Counted from the first letter of the stretch, positions 43,307-52,991 are shown. The stretch: 64,000 nt of DNA from Rhizobiaceae bacterium (GCA_023953845.1 JAMLJC010000001.1:124001-188000); one strand, 5' to 3'. Notes: a model not told the origin generated them from the sequence alone. Translations and numbers: made by a program.

Positions 43307-44615
43307 TCGGGCCAGATGGCTCGCTCCGCTTGCGCTGCTCGCCTGGCTCGTTCCGGCGGCGGCGGACGAGCAGCCGTCGCTCGCGCCCTACCAGATGGTG
43401 CGTTCGCTGCAGGCGCTGCAGGACCGTATCGCCGCAGGCGATCATGCCGCGCTGCCGATGCAGAACAAGCTGCTGGAACTCATCGACGGCCGCCTGCGCG
43501 ATGCCGCGGACGAGGAATTCGCCGAGAAGCGCAACGTCCGCGCCGCCCTCGTCTACGGCATGAGCGGCGGCAATCCCGCCACGCTGGCGCGCATCCTCAA
43601 ACGCCAGCCCGTGACGGATGAGGACCGGAAGCTCGGCCGGGGCGTGCTCGCCTATCTCGCGGGCAACCCCGAACAGGCGCAGGCCGCCCTCGGCGATGTC
43701 GATCCGCGCACACTCGCGCCTGAACTCGGTGCGTTCCTGGCGCTCGTCAAGGGATCGGTCAGCGCAACCGGCAACGAGGAAGTGGCGCTGGCGCTCTTCG
43801 ACTATGCGCGGCTGCTTGGTCCCGGCACGCTTGTCGAGGAGGCCGCGCTCCGGCGCTCCCTCGCCATCGAGGCGTCGCTGGGCAAGCCGGAACGCTTTTT
43901 CCTGGCATCGCGGCAATATGTCGTGCGCTTCCTGCGTTCTCCCTACGCCAGCCAGTTCGCGGACTCCTTCATCACCGGCATCCTGGCTCTCCACAAAACG
44001 CTCGATTACGGCGCGATCGACAGCATCACGGCGATGATGGACAGCGACCAGCGTCAGGTGATCTATCTGCGGCTCGCCCGCCGCGCGGCGATCGAGGGCC
44101 TGACGGAACTCTCCGCCTTTGCCGCCAGACGGGCAAAGGAAAACCTGCCGGCGGATGCTTCGGACGCGCGCTCCAGGCTTTATTCCAGCCTCTCGGTCCT
44201 GACCTCGGAGAATATCGAGGAGGTAGCGACGCAACTGCGCGGCATAAAACGCGAGCAGTTGACCGAAAGCGATATTCGCCTGCTGGAGGCCGCCGAGGCA
44301 GTGGTGAGCAGCGTCACCTCGGCCCCGAAGCTCGACGTGACGAAGCCAGCCGCCGCGAGCGTTGTCCAAGCGGCCAGGACGGTCCCTGCCCCCGACGCGC
44401 CGGTGCCGGTGCCAGCGATCGAGGCGGAGCCTGCCGCGCCCGTTGAGGCGCCGCCAGCGCATGATGCCTCGCCAGCTACGGCGGCGGAAAACGGCGCGGC
44501 GACATTGGAAGCGGCAGCGCCGGCGCTGGCCGAAACCGATCCCACAGACACCATGATCAGCGATGCGCGCGCCAGGCTCAGCGCCATCGACCAGATGCTT
44601 CAAGAGGCGAAATGA
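43299..44615 (+). CDS. motC: Periplasmic motility protein MotC
   Basis: 438 aa with a signal peptide (ARWLAPLALLAWLVPAAADE). A helical-repeat domain (about 30-340) is followed by a Pro/Ala-rich low-complexity region (about 350-410) and a C-terminal helix (ISDARARLSAIDQMLQEA). In Sinorhizobium MotC is periplasmic, binds MotB and is needed for motor control. Starts 8 bp inside the end of motB. Confidence 0.9.
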   Translation: MIDRARWLAPLALLAWLVPAAADEQPSLAPYQMVRSLQALQDRIAAGDHAALPMQNKLLELIDGRLRDAADEEFAEKRNVRAALVYGMSGGNPATLARILKRQPVTDEDRKLGRGVLAYLAGNPEQAQAALGDVDPRTLAPELGAFLALVKGSVSATGNEEVALALFDYARLLGPGTLVEEAALRRSLAIEASLGKPERFFLASRQYVVRFLRSPYASQFADSFITGILALHKTLDYGAIDSITAMMDSDQRQVIYLRLARRAAIEGLTELSAFAARRAKENLPADASDARSRLYSSLSVLTSENIEEVATQLRGIKREQLTESDIRLLEAAEAVVSSVTSAPKLDVTKPAAASVVQAARTVPAPDAPVPVPAIEAEPAAPVEAPPAHDASPATAAENGAATLEAAAPALAETDPTDTMISDARARLSAIDQMLQEAK

Positions 44616-46267
44616 CCCTCGTCACTGTACCGAATTTCGCAACACCGCCGCATGGCGGCAACGCGTCGCGTGGCAAGCAGCAGATATCCGGCGGATTCCG
44701 CGATGCTTTGGCAGAGCCGGGCAAGGATCGCCATCAACGCAACGTCGACGTCGACGCGCGATCCGCATCGCACAAGCTGATCGAGCGGCTGGCGGTGCGT
44801 ATCGAGGATATCGAGACACAGGCTCTCGTGTCGCAGGAGATCCCGGAAGCCGAGGTTGTCGCCGACAATCCGGCGGACACGGAGGAGACGGCAGTCTCCA
44901 GGGATGGATCGGCGGCGAAGGATGGTGAAACGGACGACGCGGACGACGCCGAAGCCCCCGGCTGGGTCGAGATGCCCAAGCAGCGCACGCCCGTCTTCAT
45001 GCACGGTGAACCTTGGCGCGATCGCCGCGCCGACGACGCCATCTCCTCTCCAGCCGACAACGAGGCCACTTTGCCGGCCGGGGCGACGGACACCCTCGAA
45101 GCAGCATCCGGCGTCGATGTTCAGATCACCACCGACGCGCCGCAGGCCAAACAAACCGCCGAGATGCCAGTGGTGCACGCGCGCGTGTCGAGCGCGACGG
45201 ACGAGATAGCGTCCGATCCTCGGACCGACACGCCCCAGCCAAAGGTGAACGAGGCAAGGAAACCCGACACCGACATCGACAAGGGCAGCGATGCAGTAGC
45301 TGATGACGGCATTCGCGTCGACGATGACGCCGTCGAAATCCGCATCGTTTCCGACTCCCGGGTGAGATCGACCGGCGAGGCCGTGAGGATACAGCAACTT
45401 CCCTACGGTTCTTCCGTCGCGATGCTGAACCTGATGACGCAGCGCGAGACGCCTGCGGTCGTCTCACCCGCGCGCCGGGCAGCCATCATCGACACGCGGG
45501 ATACATTGACTCTCCTGCCGGCGACGGATGCCGTTCCGGTCGAGACGGCGACGGCTGAGACGTCCGATGCCGGGCCGGCGAAACTGGCGCCGCCAGCTTC
45601 GGATGTGGCTTCGATGGAGGACGCGTCACGGGCTGGTCCGCAAGCATCGGGAACGGATGACGACGCCTCTCCCGCCACTCCCGTCGACAAGGCGAGCAGC
45701 AGGCAGGCAGAGGCTCAGATCCTGCCTGCCCGGCTTGGAGCGACGGCCGCCAGCGTGGTCGAGACGATTGTAGCCCATCCCGCCGCCAAGGTGCAGAAGC
45801 TGGAGTCGCAGGCCGTCGTCGATCAACAAGCCGGCACCGCAACCACGCACAGCCTGAAAATCCAGCTGCGGCCCGTCGAACTCGGAGAGATCGCCGCGAC
45901 GCTGCGCATGACCGGCGATCGATTGTCGGTCGAGATCGCTACGGAAAAGCAGGAGGCCTATGACCGCCTCAACATTGACAGCGACTCAATCGCAAAGGCT
46001 TTGCGCACGCTGGGGTTGCAGGTGGATCAGATCACGGTTCTGCCACCACAGGTTGCGACAGCTTCGGCCAAGGCTGATGGTGGAATGTCCAATACGGCTT
46101 CCGGCAGCAACGGCCAGCAGTTCGGACAGTCGGGCGCGTCGGCAGGAGGCGGATCGGAGGGTCAGCGCGGAACGCCGTCGCAGGGAGAGCAACGAAATGG
46201 CGCACAGTCTCGTCAGATCGCATCGCAGGGCGACGAAGGCGCTCGCGCTCGTGGCCTGTTTATCTAG
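44612..46267 (+). CDS. fliK: Flagellar hook-length control protein FliK (MotD)
   Basis: 551 aa. The first 400 residues are low-complexity and poorly conserved, as in FliK rulers. The C-terminal domain (about 412-500: HSLKIQLRPVELGEIAATLRMTGDRLSVEIATEKQEAYDRLNIDSDSIAKALRTLGLQVDQITVL) is the FliK C-terminal fold that contacts FlhB. Rhizobial literature called this gene motD before it was recognised as fliK. Overlaps motC by four bases and the transglycosylase gene by 71 bases. Confidence 0.92.
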   Translation: MTLVTVPNFATPPHGGNASRGKQQISGGFRDALAEPGKDRHQRNVDVDARSASHKLIERLAVRIEDIETQALVSQEIPEAEVVADNPADTEETAVSRDGSAAKDGETDDADDAEAPGWVEMPKQRTPVFMHGEPWRDRRADDAISSPADNEATLPAGATDTLEAASGVDVQITTDAPQAKQTAEMPVVHARVSSATDEIASDPRTDTPQPKVNEARKPDTDIDKGSDAVADDGIRVDDDAVEIRIVSDSRVRSTGEAVRIQQLPYGSSVAMLNLMTQRETPAVVSPARRAAIIDTRDTLTLLPATDAVPVETATAETSDAGPAKLAPPASDVASMEDASRAGPQASGTDDDASPATPVDKASSRQAEAQILPARLGATAASVVETIVAHPAAKVQKLESQAVVDQQAGTATTHSLKIQLRPVELGEIAATLRMTGDRLSVEIATEKQEAYDRLNIDSDSIAKALRTLGLQVDQITVLPPQVATASAKADGGMSNTASGSNGQQFGQSGASAGGGSEGQRGTPSQGEQRNGAQSRQIASQGDEGARARGLFI

Positions 46268-46784
46268 CGTGCCGCTCGTGGCCCATGCCTCCGCGAACGC
46301 CTGTGAGCCGGAAATCGTCCGCGCGTCCCACAACTATGGCGTGCCCATGGGAATCCTCTATGCGGTCGGCCTGACGGAAACCGGAAACAAGGGGAGCCTC
46401 CAGCCCAACGCCATGAATATAGAAGGAAAACCGCTTTTTCCCGGAAGCCGCTCGGCAGCACTCGCCGCTTTTGCCAGAGCACACCAGGAAGGTGCGCGCC
46501 TCATCGATGTCGGCTGCATGCAGATCAACGTCCGCTATCATGGCGAGAAGTTCCGCAGCCTCTCCGACATGTTCGACCCCCGTCAGAATGTCGACTATGC
46601 GGCGCGTTTCCTGCTTGAGCTCAAACAGCGCCACACGACCTGGTCTATGGCGGTCGCGCGCTACCACGCCGGCCCCGACAACGACCCGGCACAGAAGCGC
46701 TATGTCTGCCGCGTGATTACCAACATGGTTGCAACCGGCTTCGGAAAATGGACCGCGAACGCACGCACTTTCTGCAACCCATAG
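46197..46784 (+). CDS. Lytic transglycosylase, SLT domain
   Basis: 195 aa with a signal peptide (about 10-32, LVAHASANAC). The catalytic Glu61 lies in AVGLTETGNKG, and downstream SLT signatures are IDVGCMQINVRYHGEKF and AARFLLELKQRHTTWSMAVARYHAG. It cleaves peptidoglycan in the periplasm. Within a flagellar operon it probably opens the wall for the rod, a job done by the FlgJ muramidase domain in enterics; the FlgJ here (56.4 kb) lacks that domain. Its first 71 bases lie inside fliK in another frame. Confidence 0.92.
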   Translation: MAHSLVRSHRRATKALALVACLSSVPLVAHASANACEPEIVRASHNYGVPMGILYAVGLTETGNKGSLQPNAMNIEGKPLFPGSRSAALAAFARAHQEGARLIDVGCMQINVRYHGEKFRSLSDMFDPRQNVDYAARFLLELKQRHTTWSMAVARYHAGPDNDPAQKRYVCRVITNMVATGFGKWTANARTFCNP

Positions 46785-46943
46785 GCGTATCCAATCCTTC
46801 ATTGCAAATGACGGCAGGCCATCCTGCGCTCCCGTGCCACGGCAGGCGCGGAGGCGGCTGCGCGCGCATCCCAAAAAATTAACCACAAGAAATTGGCGTT
46901 GTTGCCGAAAGCCGCTCGCGAGAAGTTCGGCGTAACGAAATAA

Positions 46944-46958
46944 CCGAATCTGATTCGG
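46944..46958 (+). promoter_or_regulatory. Palindrome with two GANTC sites before rem
   Basis: CCGAATC-T-GATTCGG (46944-46958), a perfect 7-1-7 palindrome containing GAATC and GATTC. It ends 11 bp before the rem start and merges with the ribosome site. A TTAACCA half-site lies upstream in the 185-bp gap (about 46877-46883). Confidence 0.7.
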
Positions 46959-46969
46959 AGGGCGGGCCG

Positions 46970-47638
46970 ATGATTGTGATTGTGGACGAGCGCGAGCTCG
47001 TTACGGACGGATATTGCTCGATGTTCGATCGCGAAGGCGTGGCGAGCGCCGGCTTCGCGGCCAGCGAGTTCGGCGATTGGGTCTCCAGCGCGCCCGACGA
47101 GGACCTCAAATCCGTCCGCGCCTTTCTCATTGGCGATTGCCCCGAGGAAAAGGTGTCGCCGCGCCAGATCCGCGGCCGCACCGACGCCCCGGTCATCGCG
47201 CTCAGCGACCATCATTCGCTGGAGAACACGCTGCGTCTCTTCGAGGCGGGCGTTGACGACGTCATCCGCAAGCCGGTCCATATCCGCGAGATACTTGCAC
47301 GCATCACGGCCATCCGCCGGCGCGCCAACGAAGAAGCCAGCTTCACCCAGATCGGCGCGATGAGGATCTTCATGGATGGCCGCGATCCGGAGATCAACGG
47401 CGAGCCGATGCCGCTGCCCCGGCGCGAGCGCCGCATCCTCGAATATCTTGCGTGCAATTGCGGCCGCCGCGTCACCAAGACCCAGGTCTTCAACGCCATC
47501 TACGGTCTGTTCGACGAGGAAGTCGAGGAGAACGTCATCGAGAGCCACATCTCAAAACTCCGCAAGAAGCTACGCGAGAAGCTCGGCTACGATCCGATCG
47601 ATTCCAAGCGCTTCCTCGGATACCGACTCGTCGTCTGA
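46970..47638 (+). CDS. rem: OmpR-type flagellar regulator Rem (FtcR)
   Basis: 222 aa. Receiver-like N-terminus with acidic D6/E7 and a possible phospho-acceptor D56 (AFLIGDCPEE), then a PhoB-type winged helix (LPRRERRILEYLACNCGRRVTKTQVFNAIYGLFDEEVEENVIESHISKLRKKLREKLGYDPI). Rem in Sinorhizobium and FtcR in Brucella activate class II/III flagellar genes below VisNR. It is a separate unit between the transglycosylase and flgE. Confidence 0.93.
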   Translation: MIVIVDERELVTDGYCSMFDREGVASAGFAASEFGDWVSSAPDEDLKSVRAFLIGDCPEEKVSPRQIRGRTDAPVIALSDHHSLENTLRLFEAGVDDVIRKPVHIREILARITAIRRRANEEASFTQIGAMRIFMDGRDPEINGEPMPLPRRERRILEYLACNCGRRVTKTQVFNAIYGLFDEEVEENVIESHISKLRKKLREKLGYDPIDSKRFLGYRLVV

Positions 47639-47712
47639 CGCGCGAACAGCCTCACGCAAGCATGGGCCGCTAACATCGGCTCCTGCGGAAAGCGACACCG
47701 AGGAGACGTTCG

Positions 47713-48957
47713 ATGAGTTTATACGGTATGATGCGTACGGGCGTGTCCGGCATGGCGGCGCAGGCCAATCGCCTGTCGACGGTGGCCGACAACATCGCCA
47801 ACTCCAGCACTACCGGCTACAAGCGGGCGAAGACGGAGTTCTCGTCGCTGGTCATGCCGAACCTGCAGAATTCCTATAATTCGGGCGGCGTGAACACGAC
47901 GGTGATGAACACCATCACCGATCAGGGCCTGCTTCAGTACACCACCTCGGCATCCGACCTCGCCGTCAACGGCGACGGCTTCTTCGTCGTCCAGAACGCC
48001 AACGGCCAGACCTATCTCACCCGCGCCGGCGCCTTCGTGCCGAATGCGGACGGCGAGCTCGTGAACGCGGCCGGCTTCAAGCTCATGGGCTACAGCTACG
48101 AGAACGGCGATCCTGCCGCCACCGCCAACGGCACGGCCGGCCTCGAGGCCGTCGTCATCAAGGACGACGAGATTTCGGCGGAGCCGAGCACGGTCGGCGT
48201 GTTCAAGGCCAATCTTCCCGTCGGCGCCGATGTCCTTCCGGCACTGACAAACGTCGCCGGCGCGCAGTACACCGCAAAGTCCTCGCTCGTGGTCTACGAC
48301 AATGTCGGCCAGGAGGTTCTGGTCGACGTCTATTTCACCAAGACCGGCCCCAACACCTGGGACATGCAGATCTACGATCAGTCGCTGGCGACGCCCGGCA
48401 CGACCTTCCCCTATACCGCCGGCCCGCTGGCCACCCAATCGCTGACCTTCGATCCGCTCAACGGTAAGATCACCAACGCGCCGCCGGAGATCGCCTTCGC
48501 CGTGCCGAACGGCCAGACCTTCACCATGAGCCTGGCAGGCATGACGGAACTCGGCACGCAATATACCGTGCTCGACGCCAAGGCCAACGGCACGCCGCCG
48601 AGCGCCATCGACCGCATCATCGTCGACGGCGACGGGACGCTCTATGCGCAGTTCAAGGAAGGCTCGCTGAAGCCGCTCTACAAGATTCCGCTGGCGAACG
48701 TGCCGAGTCCCGACCGCCTGAGCGTCCTGCCGGGTAACGTCTTCGCCGCCAATCCGGACTCCGGCGATCTGCAGGTCGGCTTCGCCGAATCGGGCGAACT
48801 CGGGTCCATCGTCTCCGGCGCACTGGAAAGCTCGAACGTGGACATCGCCGAGGAGCTGACCACGATGATCGAGTCGCAGCGCACCTATACCGCCAATTCG
48901 AAAACGTTCCAGACCGGCTCCGATCTGATGGACATATTGATCAACCTGAAGAGATAG
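47713..48957 (+). CDS. flgE: Flagellar hook protein FlgE
   Basis: 414 aa. N-terminal rod/hook motif TVADNIANSSTTGYKRAKTEFSSLV, a central hook domain, and the C-terminal helix VDIAEELTTMIESQRTYTANSKTFQTGSDLMDILINLKR. GAGGAGACG precedes the ATG. First gene of the long late operon; its promoter must lie in the 74 bp after rem or read through from rem. Confidence 0.95.
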   Translation: MSLYGMMRTGVSGMAAQANRLSTVADNIANSSTTGYKRAKTEFSSLVMPNLQNSYNSGGVNTTVMNTITDQGLLQYTTSASDLAVNGDGFFVVQNANGQTYLTRAGAFVPNADGELVNAAGFKLMGYSYENGDPAATANGTAGLEAVVIKDDEISAEPSTVGVFKANLPVGADVLPALTNVAGAQYTAKSSLVVYDNVGQEVLVDVYFTKTGPNTWDMQIYDQSLATPGTTFPYTAGPLATQSLTFDPLNGKITNAPPEIAFAVPNGQTFTMSLAGMTELGTQYTVLDAKANGTPPSAIDRIIVDGDGTLYAQFKEGSLKPLYKIPLANVPSPDRLSVLPGNVFAANPDSGDLQVGFAESGELGSIVSGALESSNVDIAEELTTMIESQRTYTANSKTFQTGSDLMDILINLKR

Positions 48958-48985
48958 CCCGCGGCACGCCGCAGAATTTTGAGAC

Positions 48986-50452
48986 ATGTCGCTCAGCACG
49001 GCCCTCAACATCGCGCAATCGGCGCTTCTGGCGACTTCCCGCCAGACGAGCGTCGTATCGCAGAATGTCACCAGTGCGCGCGACCCCGACTATTCGCGCC
49101 GGATCGCCCATGCCACAAGCACGGCGCCCGGCGCGCGCGTCGTCCAGATCCAGCGCGCCGCCAACGAGATGCTGTTCCGCCAGAATCTGGTGGCCATCTC
49201 CGGACGCGAGGGACAGAACGCCGTCTACAACGGCATGGAACGGCTCGGCACGGCGGTGAACGGCGCCGACGGCAACCTTGCCCCCACGGTGGCGCTCACC
49301 GAATTGCAGAAGGCGCTGGACACCTACGCCGCCACGCCATCCAATCGCAATCTCGCGGAAAACGCGATAAATGCCGCGCGCGAGGTGGTGCGCTCGCTGA
49401 ACAGCGGCGCCAACGCGATCCAGAGCTTTCGTGCCGAGACCGACGTCGAAATCGCCAACGGCGTATCCGAACTGAACGATCTTCTCGCGACCTTCGAGAC
49501 GGTCAACAAGGAGATCATTTCCGGCACGCGCAGCGGCAAGGACGTCTCCTCCGCTCTCGACCAGCGTGACGGCATCCTGAAGAAGATATCAGAATATATT
49601 CCTATATCGACATTCACCCGTTCCGACAACGACATGGTGATCATGGCCGGCAACGGCTCCACCCTGTTCGAGACCATACCGCGCCAGGTGACGTTCGAGC
49701 CCAACGGCACCTATGCGCCCGGCATGGACGGCAATGCGATCCTCATCGACGGCGTGCCGGTGATCGGCGGTTCGGGCGGCAACACGAGCGCGAACGGCAA
49801 GCTGGCGGGTCTCGTCCAGCTCCGGGACGACATCTCCGTCAAGATGCAGGCGCAGTTGGACGAGGTCGCGCGCGGGCTCATCAACGCCTTCGCGGAAAGC
49901 GACGCCTCGCCGGTTCCCACGCTGCCGGATGCTCCCGGCCTGTTCACATGGTCCGGTGCGCCCACCATGCCGGCCGCGGGCACGCTGATCGACGGATTGT
50001 CGAGCACCATCCGCATTAATCCGGCCATGGATTCGACGCTCGGCGGCAATCCCGAGCGGCTGCGCGATGGCGGCGCCAATGGCGCGGCCTATATGGCCAA
50101 CACCGGCAGCGACGCGTCCTTCTCGACGCTCATCACCAGATATGTCGACCGCCTCGACCAGCCGATCGCCTTCGACGTCGATGCCGGCAACGGAACGAGC
50201 GCCAGCATCGCCGCCTATGCGGCGGACTCCGTCGGCTGGTTCGAATCCATCAGGCAGGACGCTTCCAACGCAGCGGAGACGAAGCAGGCGCTCGCCGTCC
50301 GCACCGAGGAAGCGCTGTCCAACGACACCGGCGTCAATGTCGACACCGAACTCGCGCTGCTTCTCGATCTGGAGAACGCCTACGAGGCTTCCGCGCGCAT
50401 CATGAAGGCGGTGGATGACATGCTGGCGGCACTGATGGCTGCGGTGAACTGA
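48986..50452 (+). CDS. flgK: Hook-filament junction protein FlgK (HAP1)
   Basis: 488 aa. N-terminal SVVSQNVTSARDPDYSRRI replaces the usual NxANxxTxGY motif, as in FlgK proteins, and the C-terminal helix VNVDTELALLLDLENAYEASARIMKAVDDMLAALM is typical. Starts 28 bp after flgE; flgL follows after two bases. Confidence 0.94.
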   Translation: MSLSTALNIAQSALLATSRQTSVVSQNVTSARDPDYSRRIAHATSTAPGARVVQIQRAANEMLFRQNLVAISGREGQNAVYNGMERLGTAVNGADGNLAPTVALTELQKALDTYAATPSNRNLAENAINAAREVVRSLNSGANAIQSFRAETDVEIANGVSELNDLLATFETVNKEIISGTRSGKDVSSALDQRDGILKKISEYIPISTFTRSDNDMVIMAGNGSTLFETIPRQVTFEPNGTYAPGMDGNAILIDGVPVIGGSGGNTSANGKLAGLVQLRDDISVKMQAQLDEVARGLINAFAESDASPVPTLPDAPGLFTWSGAPTMPAAGTLIDGLSSTIRINPAMDSTLGGNPERLRDGGANGAAYMANTGSDASFSTLITRYVDRLDQPIAFDVDAGNGTSASIAAYAADSVGWFESIRQDASNAAETKQALAVRTEEALSNDTGVNVDTELALLLDLENAYEASARIMKAVDDMLAALMAAVN

Positions 50453-50454
50453 GC

Positions 50455-51504
50455 ATGAAGACCTCCTTCGTCTCCACCTCCTCCGTCTCGCAGGCGCTGC
50501 GCTATCAGCTCATGCGCATGCAATCCCAGCTTGTCGGCGCCAACAAGGAGATGCAGAACGGCGTCGTGGCCGATCGCGGCCTGGCGCTCGGCGCGCGCAC
50601 GACCCAGTCGATCTCGCTCAACCGCGACATGGAACGCGTCAACGGCATCATCGACCAGAACGGCCTCGTCGCCTCTCGCCTGACCGCGACGCAGAACGCA
50701 TTGAAGCAGATCGAGGAAAAGGCGCAGACCCTGCTTTCGACGTTGACCGCAGGCATCAACGGAGAGGCGACGCAGGCCGTCACGCTGGTGGACGCGAAAG
50801 GCACATTGTCGTCCCTCACCTCCATCGCGAACACGACGCTGAACGGCGAGCACATCTTCGCCGGCATCAATACCGACGTGAAGCCGCTCGACGACTACAC
50901 CGCCGCCGGTTCGCCGGCGAAAGCCGCGTTCGACGCGAGTTTCCAGTCGTTCTTCGGTTTCACGCAATCCGATCCGGCGGCCGCCAACATCACGGCGGCA
51001 CAGATGACCAGCTTCATCGACACGGTGGTCGTGCCCGACTTCATGGGTGCCGGCTGGGACGCCAACTGGTCGCAGGCGAGCGACCAGACGATCACCAGCC
51101 GCATCGCGCTGAACGAGACCCTGAACACTTCGGTCAACGCCAAGGATGACAGCTTCCGCAAGCTCGCTATGGCCGCGACCGCCGTCTATGAGATGCTTTC
51201 GTCTCCCACCATGAGCACCGCCGCCAAGACGGCGGTGACGGAGCGCGCGCATTCCATGGTCGGCGAGGCCATCGCCGATCTCGCCACGCTGCAGTCCGAG
51301 ATCGGCGTCATCCAGCAGCGCGTCAGCAAGGCGACCGAAAGGCTGCAGACGCAGTCGGACCTCCTGGAGAGGACGATCGGCAAGATGGAGGCCGTGGACC
51401 CCTACGAGGCGCAGACGAAGGTCAGCATGCTGATGGAGCAGATCGAGTTGTCCTACGCACTCACCGCGCGGCTGCAGAAACTCAGCCTGTCGAAATTCCT
51501 CTAG
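50455..51504 (+). CDS. flgL: Hook-filament junction protein FlgL (HAP3)
   Basis: 349 aa, flagellin-like at both ends (VSQALRYQLMRMQSQLVGANKEMQNG; KVSMLMEQIELSYALTARLQKLSLSKFL). It forms the second junction ring between hook and filament. Two bases after flgK. Confidence 0.93.
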   Translation: MKTSFVSTSSVSQALRYQLMRMQSQLVGANKEMQNGVVADRGLALGARTTQSISLNRDMERVNGIIDQNGLVASRLTATQNALKQIEEKAQTLLSTLTAGINGEATQAVTLVDAKGTLSSLTSIANTTLNGEHIFAGINTDVKPLDDYTAAGSPAKAAFDASFQSFFGFTQSDPAAANITAAQMTSFIDTVVVPDFMGAGWDANWSQASDQTITSRIALNETLNTSVNAKDDSFRKLAMAATAVYEMLSSPTMSTAAKTAVTERAHSMVGEAIADLATLQSEIGVIQQRVSKATERLQTQSDLLERTIGKMEAVDPYEAQTKVSMLMEQIELSYALTARLQKLSLSKFL

Positions 51505-51518
51505 AAGGCACTTGGGAT

Positions 51519-51866
51519 ATGTATCAGTTTTCATATGCCGACGTTCAAACGGACTCGATAGCCGACGCGCGCGATCGCGAGCGCCAGTTGCTGTCACGTT
51601 CCATCGATCTGCTCGCCGAGGCGCGCACCGCCGGCGTCGATTCGATGCAGGCGATCGAGGCGCTTTATTTCACCAACCGCGTCTGGACGTCGCTGATCGA
51701 GGATCTCGGCAGCCCGGATAACGCGCTGCCCAAGGAATTGCGGGCTAACCTGATCTCGATCGGCCTGTGGCTTATGCGCGAGGCGGAGGACATCCGCCAG
51801 GGGCGCTCGAACAATTTCGACGGCCTCATCGAGGTATCCCAGATCATCCGCGACGGTATTCAATGA
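51519..51866 (+). CDS. flaF: Flagellin biosynthesis regulator FlaF
   Basis: 115 aa helical protein (MYQFSYADVQTDSIADARDRE; ALYFTNRVWTSLIEDLGSPDNALPKELRANLISIGLWLMREAEDI). FlaF and FlbT set flagellin level after transcription in Caulobacter and Brucella, with FlaF acting opposite to FlbT. The stop overlaps the flbT start (ATGA), fixing the pair in a 1:1 coupled arrangement. Confidence 0.93.
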   Translation: MYQFSYADVQTDSIADARDRERQLLSRSIDLLAEARTAGVDSMQAIEALYFTNRVWTSLIEDLGSPDNALPKELRANLISIGLWLMREAEDIRQGRSNNFDGLIEVSQIIRDGIQ

Positions 51867-52318
51867 AAAGCGCCTTCAAGATTTCGCTAAAACCCGGCGA
51901 GAAGATCTACATCAACGGCGCGGTCGTCCGGGTCGAGCGCAAGACGACTTTGGAGTTCCTGAACGACGTGAACTTCCTTCTGGAAAGCCATGTGCTCCAG
52001 GTGGACGAGGCGACGACGCCGCTGCGCCAGCTCTATTTCATCGCCCAGATCATGCTGATGAACCCTGCTGGCGCGGATCAGGCGCGCGAAATGTTCCGCA
52101 AGTCTCTGTCCATGCTGCTCGCAGGCTTCGAGAGCGCGGAAATCTGCGCCCGGCTCAAGGACATCGACCGACTCGTCTGGGAAGGCGAGGTGTTCGAGGC
52201 GCTGCGCGCCATCCGCGCGCTCTATTCCGCCGAAGCCGCCGCGCTGGCGGACGCTTCATTGCGCGACAACCGCGACATCAGCCCTGCCCGGACCTTCGCC
52301 CGGGCCGTTGGAGAGTGA
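51863..52318 (+). CDS. flbT: Flagellin mRNA regulator FlbT
   Basis: 151 aa. N-terminal beta strands (MKSAFKISLKPGEKIYINGAVVRVERKTTLEFLNDVNFLLESHVLQ) and helical C-terminus match FlbT. In Caulobacter FlbT binds the 5' untranslated region of flagellin mRNA and controls its stability and translation. The three flagellin leaders in this window each carry a stem-loop that could be the target. Confidence 0.93.
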   Translation: MKSAFKISLKPGEKIYINGAVVRVERKTTLEFLNDVNFLLESHVLQVDEATTPLRQLYFIAQIMLMNPAGADQAREMFRKSLSMLLAGFESAEICARLKDIDRLVWEGEVFEALRAIRALYSAEAAALADASLRDNRDISPARTFARAVGE

Positions 52319-52319
52319 T

Positions 52320-52715
52320 ATGGCGATTTCCTTCGAAACAAGTCTGCCTACCGGCTACACGCCCGCGACCACGGGCGCGAAGAACTCGGTCGACTATCAG
52401 AGCTTCCTGAAGCTACTCATCGCGCAGATGAAGAATCAGGACCCCACCGCGCCGATGGAATCGACGGAGTACGTCGCGCAGATCGCGGCCTTCTCGCAGG
52501 TCGAGCAATCCGTCCAGATCAACCAGAAGCTCGACCAGATGCTGCAGGGCTCGTCGCTCTCGCAGGCGACGTCGCTGATCGGCAAGACGGTGACCTCGGC
52601 GGACGGAAACACGACCGGCGTCGTCAAGGAAGTGAAGCTGGGTTCCAGCGGCCTCATCGCCGTCACCGACGGCGGCAAGGAAATCCCGATTACCTCCGGC
52701 GCCAAGGTAAGCTAA
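52320..52715 (+). CDS. flgD: Hook assembly scaffold FlgD (short rhizobial form)
   Basis: 131 aa. Core motif SVDYQSFLKLLIAQMKNQDPTAPMESTEYVAQIAAFSQVEQSVQINQKLDQM is diagnostic. It lacks the Ig-like domain of longer FlgD proteins, which is usual in this group. It caps the growing hook. One base after the flbT stop. Confidence 0.93.
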   Translation: MAISFETSLPTGYTPATTGAKNSVDYQSFLKLLIAQMKNQDPTAPMESTEYVAQIAAFSQVEQSVQINQKLDQMLQGSSLSQATSLIGKTVTSADGNTTGVVKEVKLGSSGLIAVTDGGKEIPITSGAKVS

Positions 52716-52724
52716 ACTCCCGTC

Positions 52725-52991
52725 ATGAACGAGGCCGACGCGCTCGATATCGTCCAGTACGCGATCTGGACCGTGCTGGTCGCGGCCGGCCCGTCGGTCG
52801 CGGTCGCCATGATCGTGGGCATCGCCATCGCGCTGGTTCAGGCGCTGACGCAGATCCAGGAAATCACGCTTACCTTCGTGCCGAAGATCGTGGCGATCCT
52901 GCTCGTCGTCGCCTTCACCGGCTCCTTTATCGGCGGCCAGCTCGGCGCCTTCTCCAACGTCATCTTCCAGCGCATAGAAAACGGTTTCTGA
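52725..52991 (+). CDS. fliQ: Flagellar export gate protein FliQ
   Basis: 88 aa, two transmembrane helices (about 15-40 and 50-75) with the conserved VALVQALTQIQEITLTFVPKI-like hairpin loop. Part of the FliP-FliQ-FliR gate. Confidence 0.94.
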   Translation: MNEADALDIVQYAIWTVLVAAGPSVAVAMIVGIAIALVQALTQIQEITLTFVPKIVAILLVVAFTGSFIGGQLGAFSNVIFQRIENGF

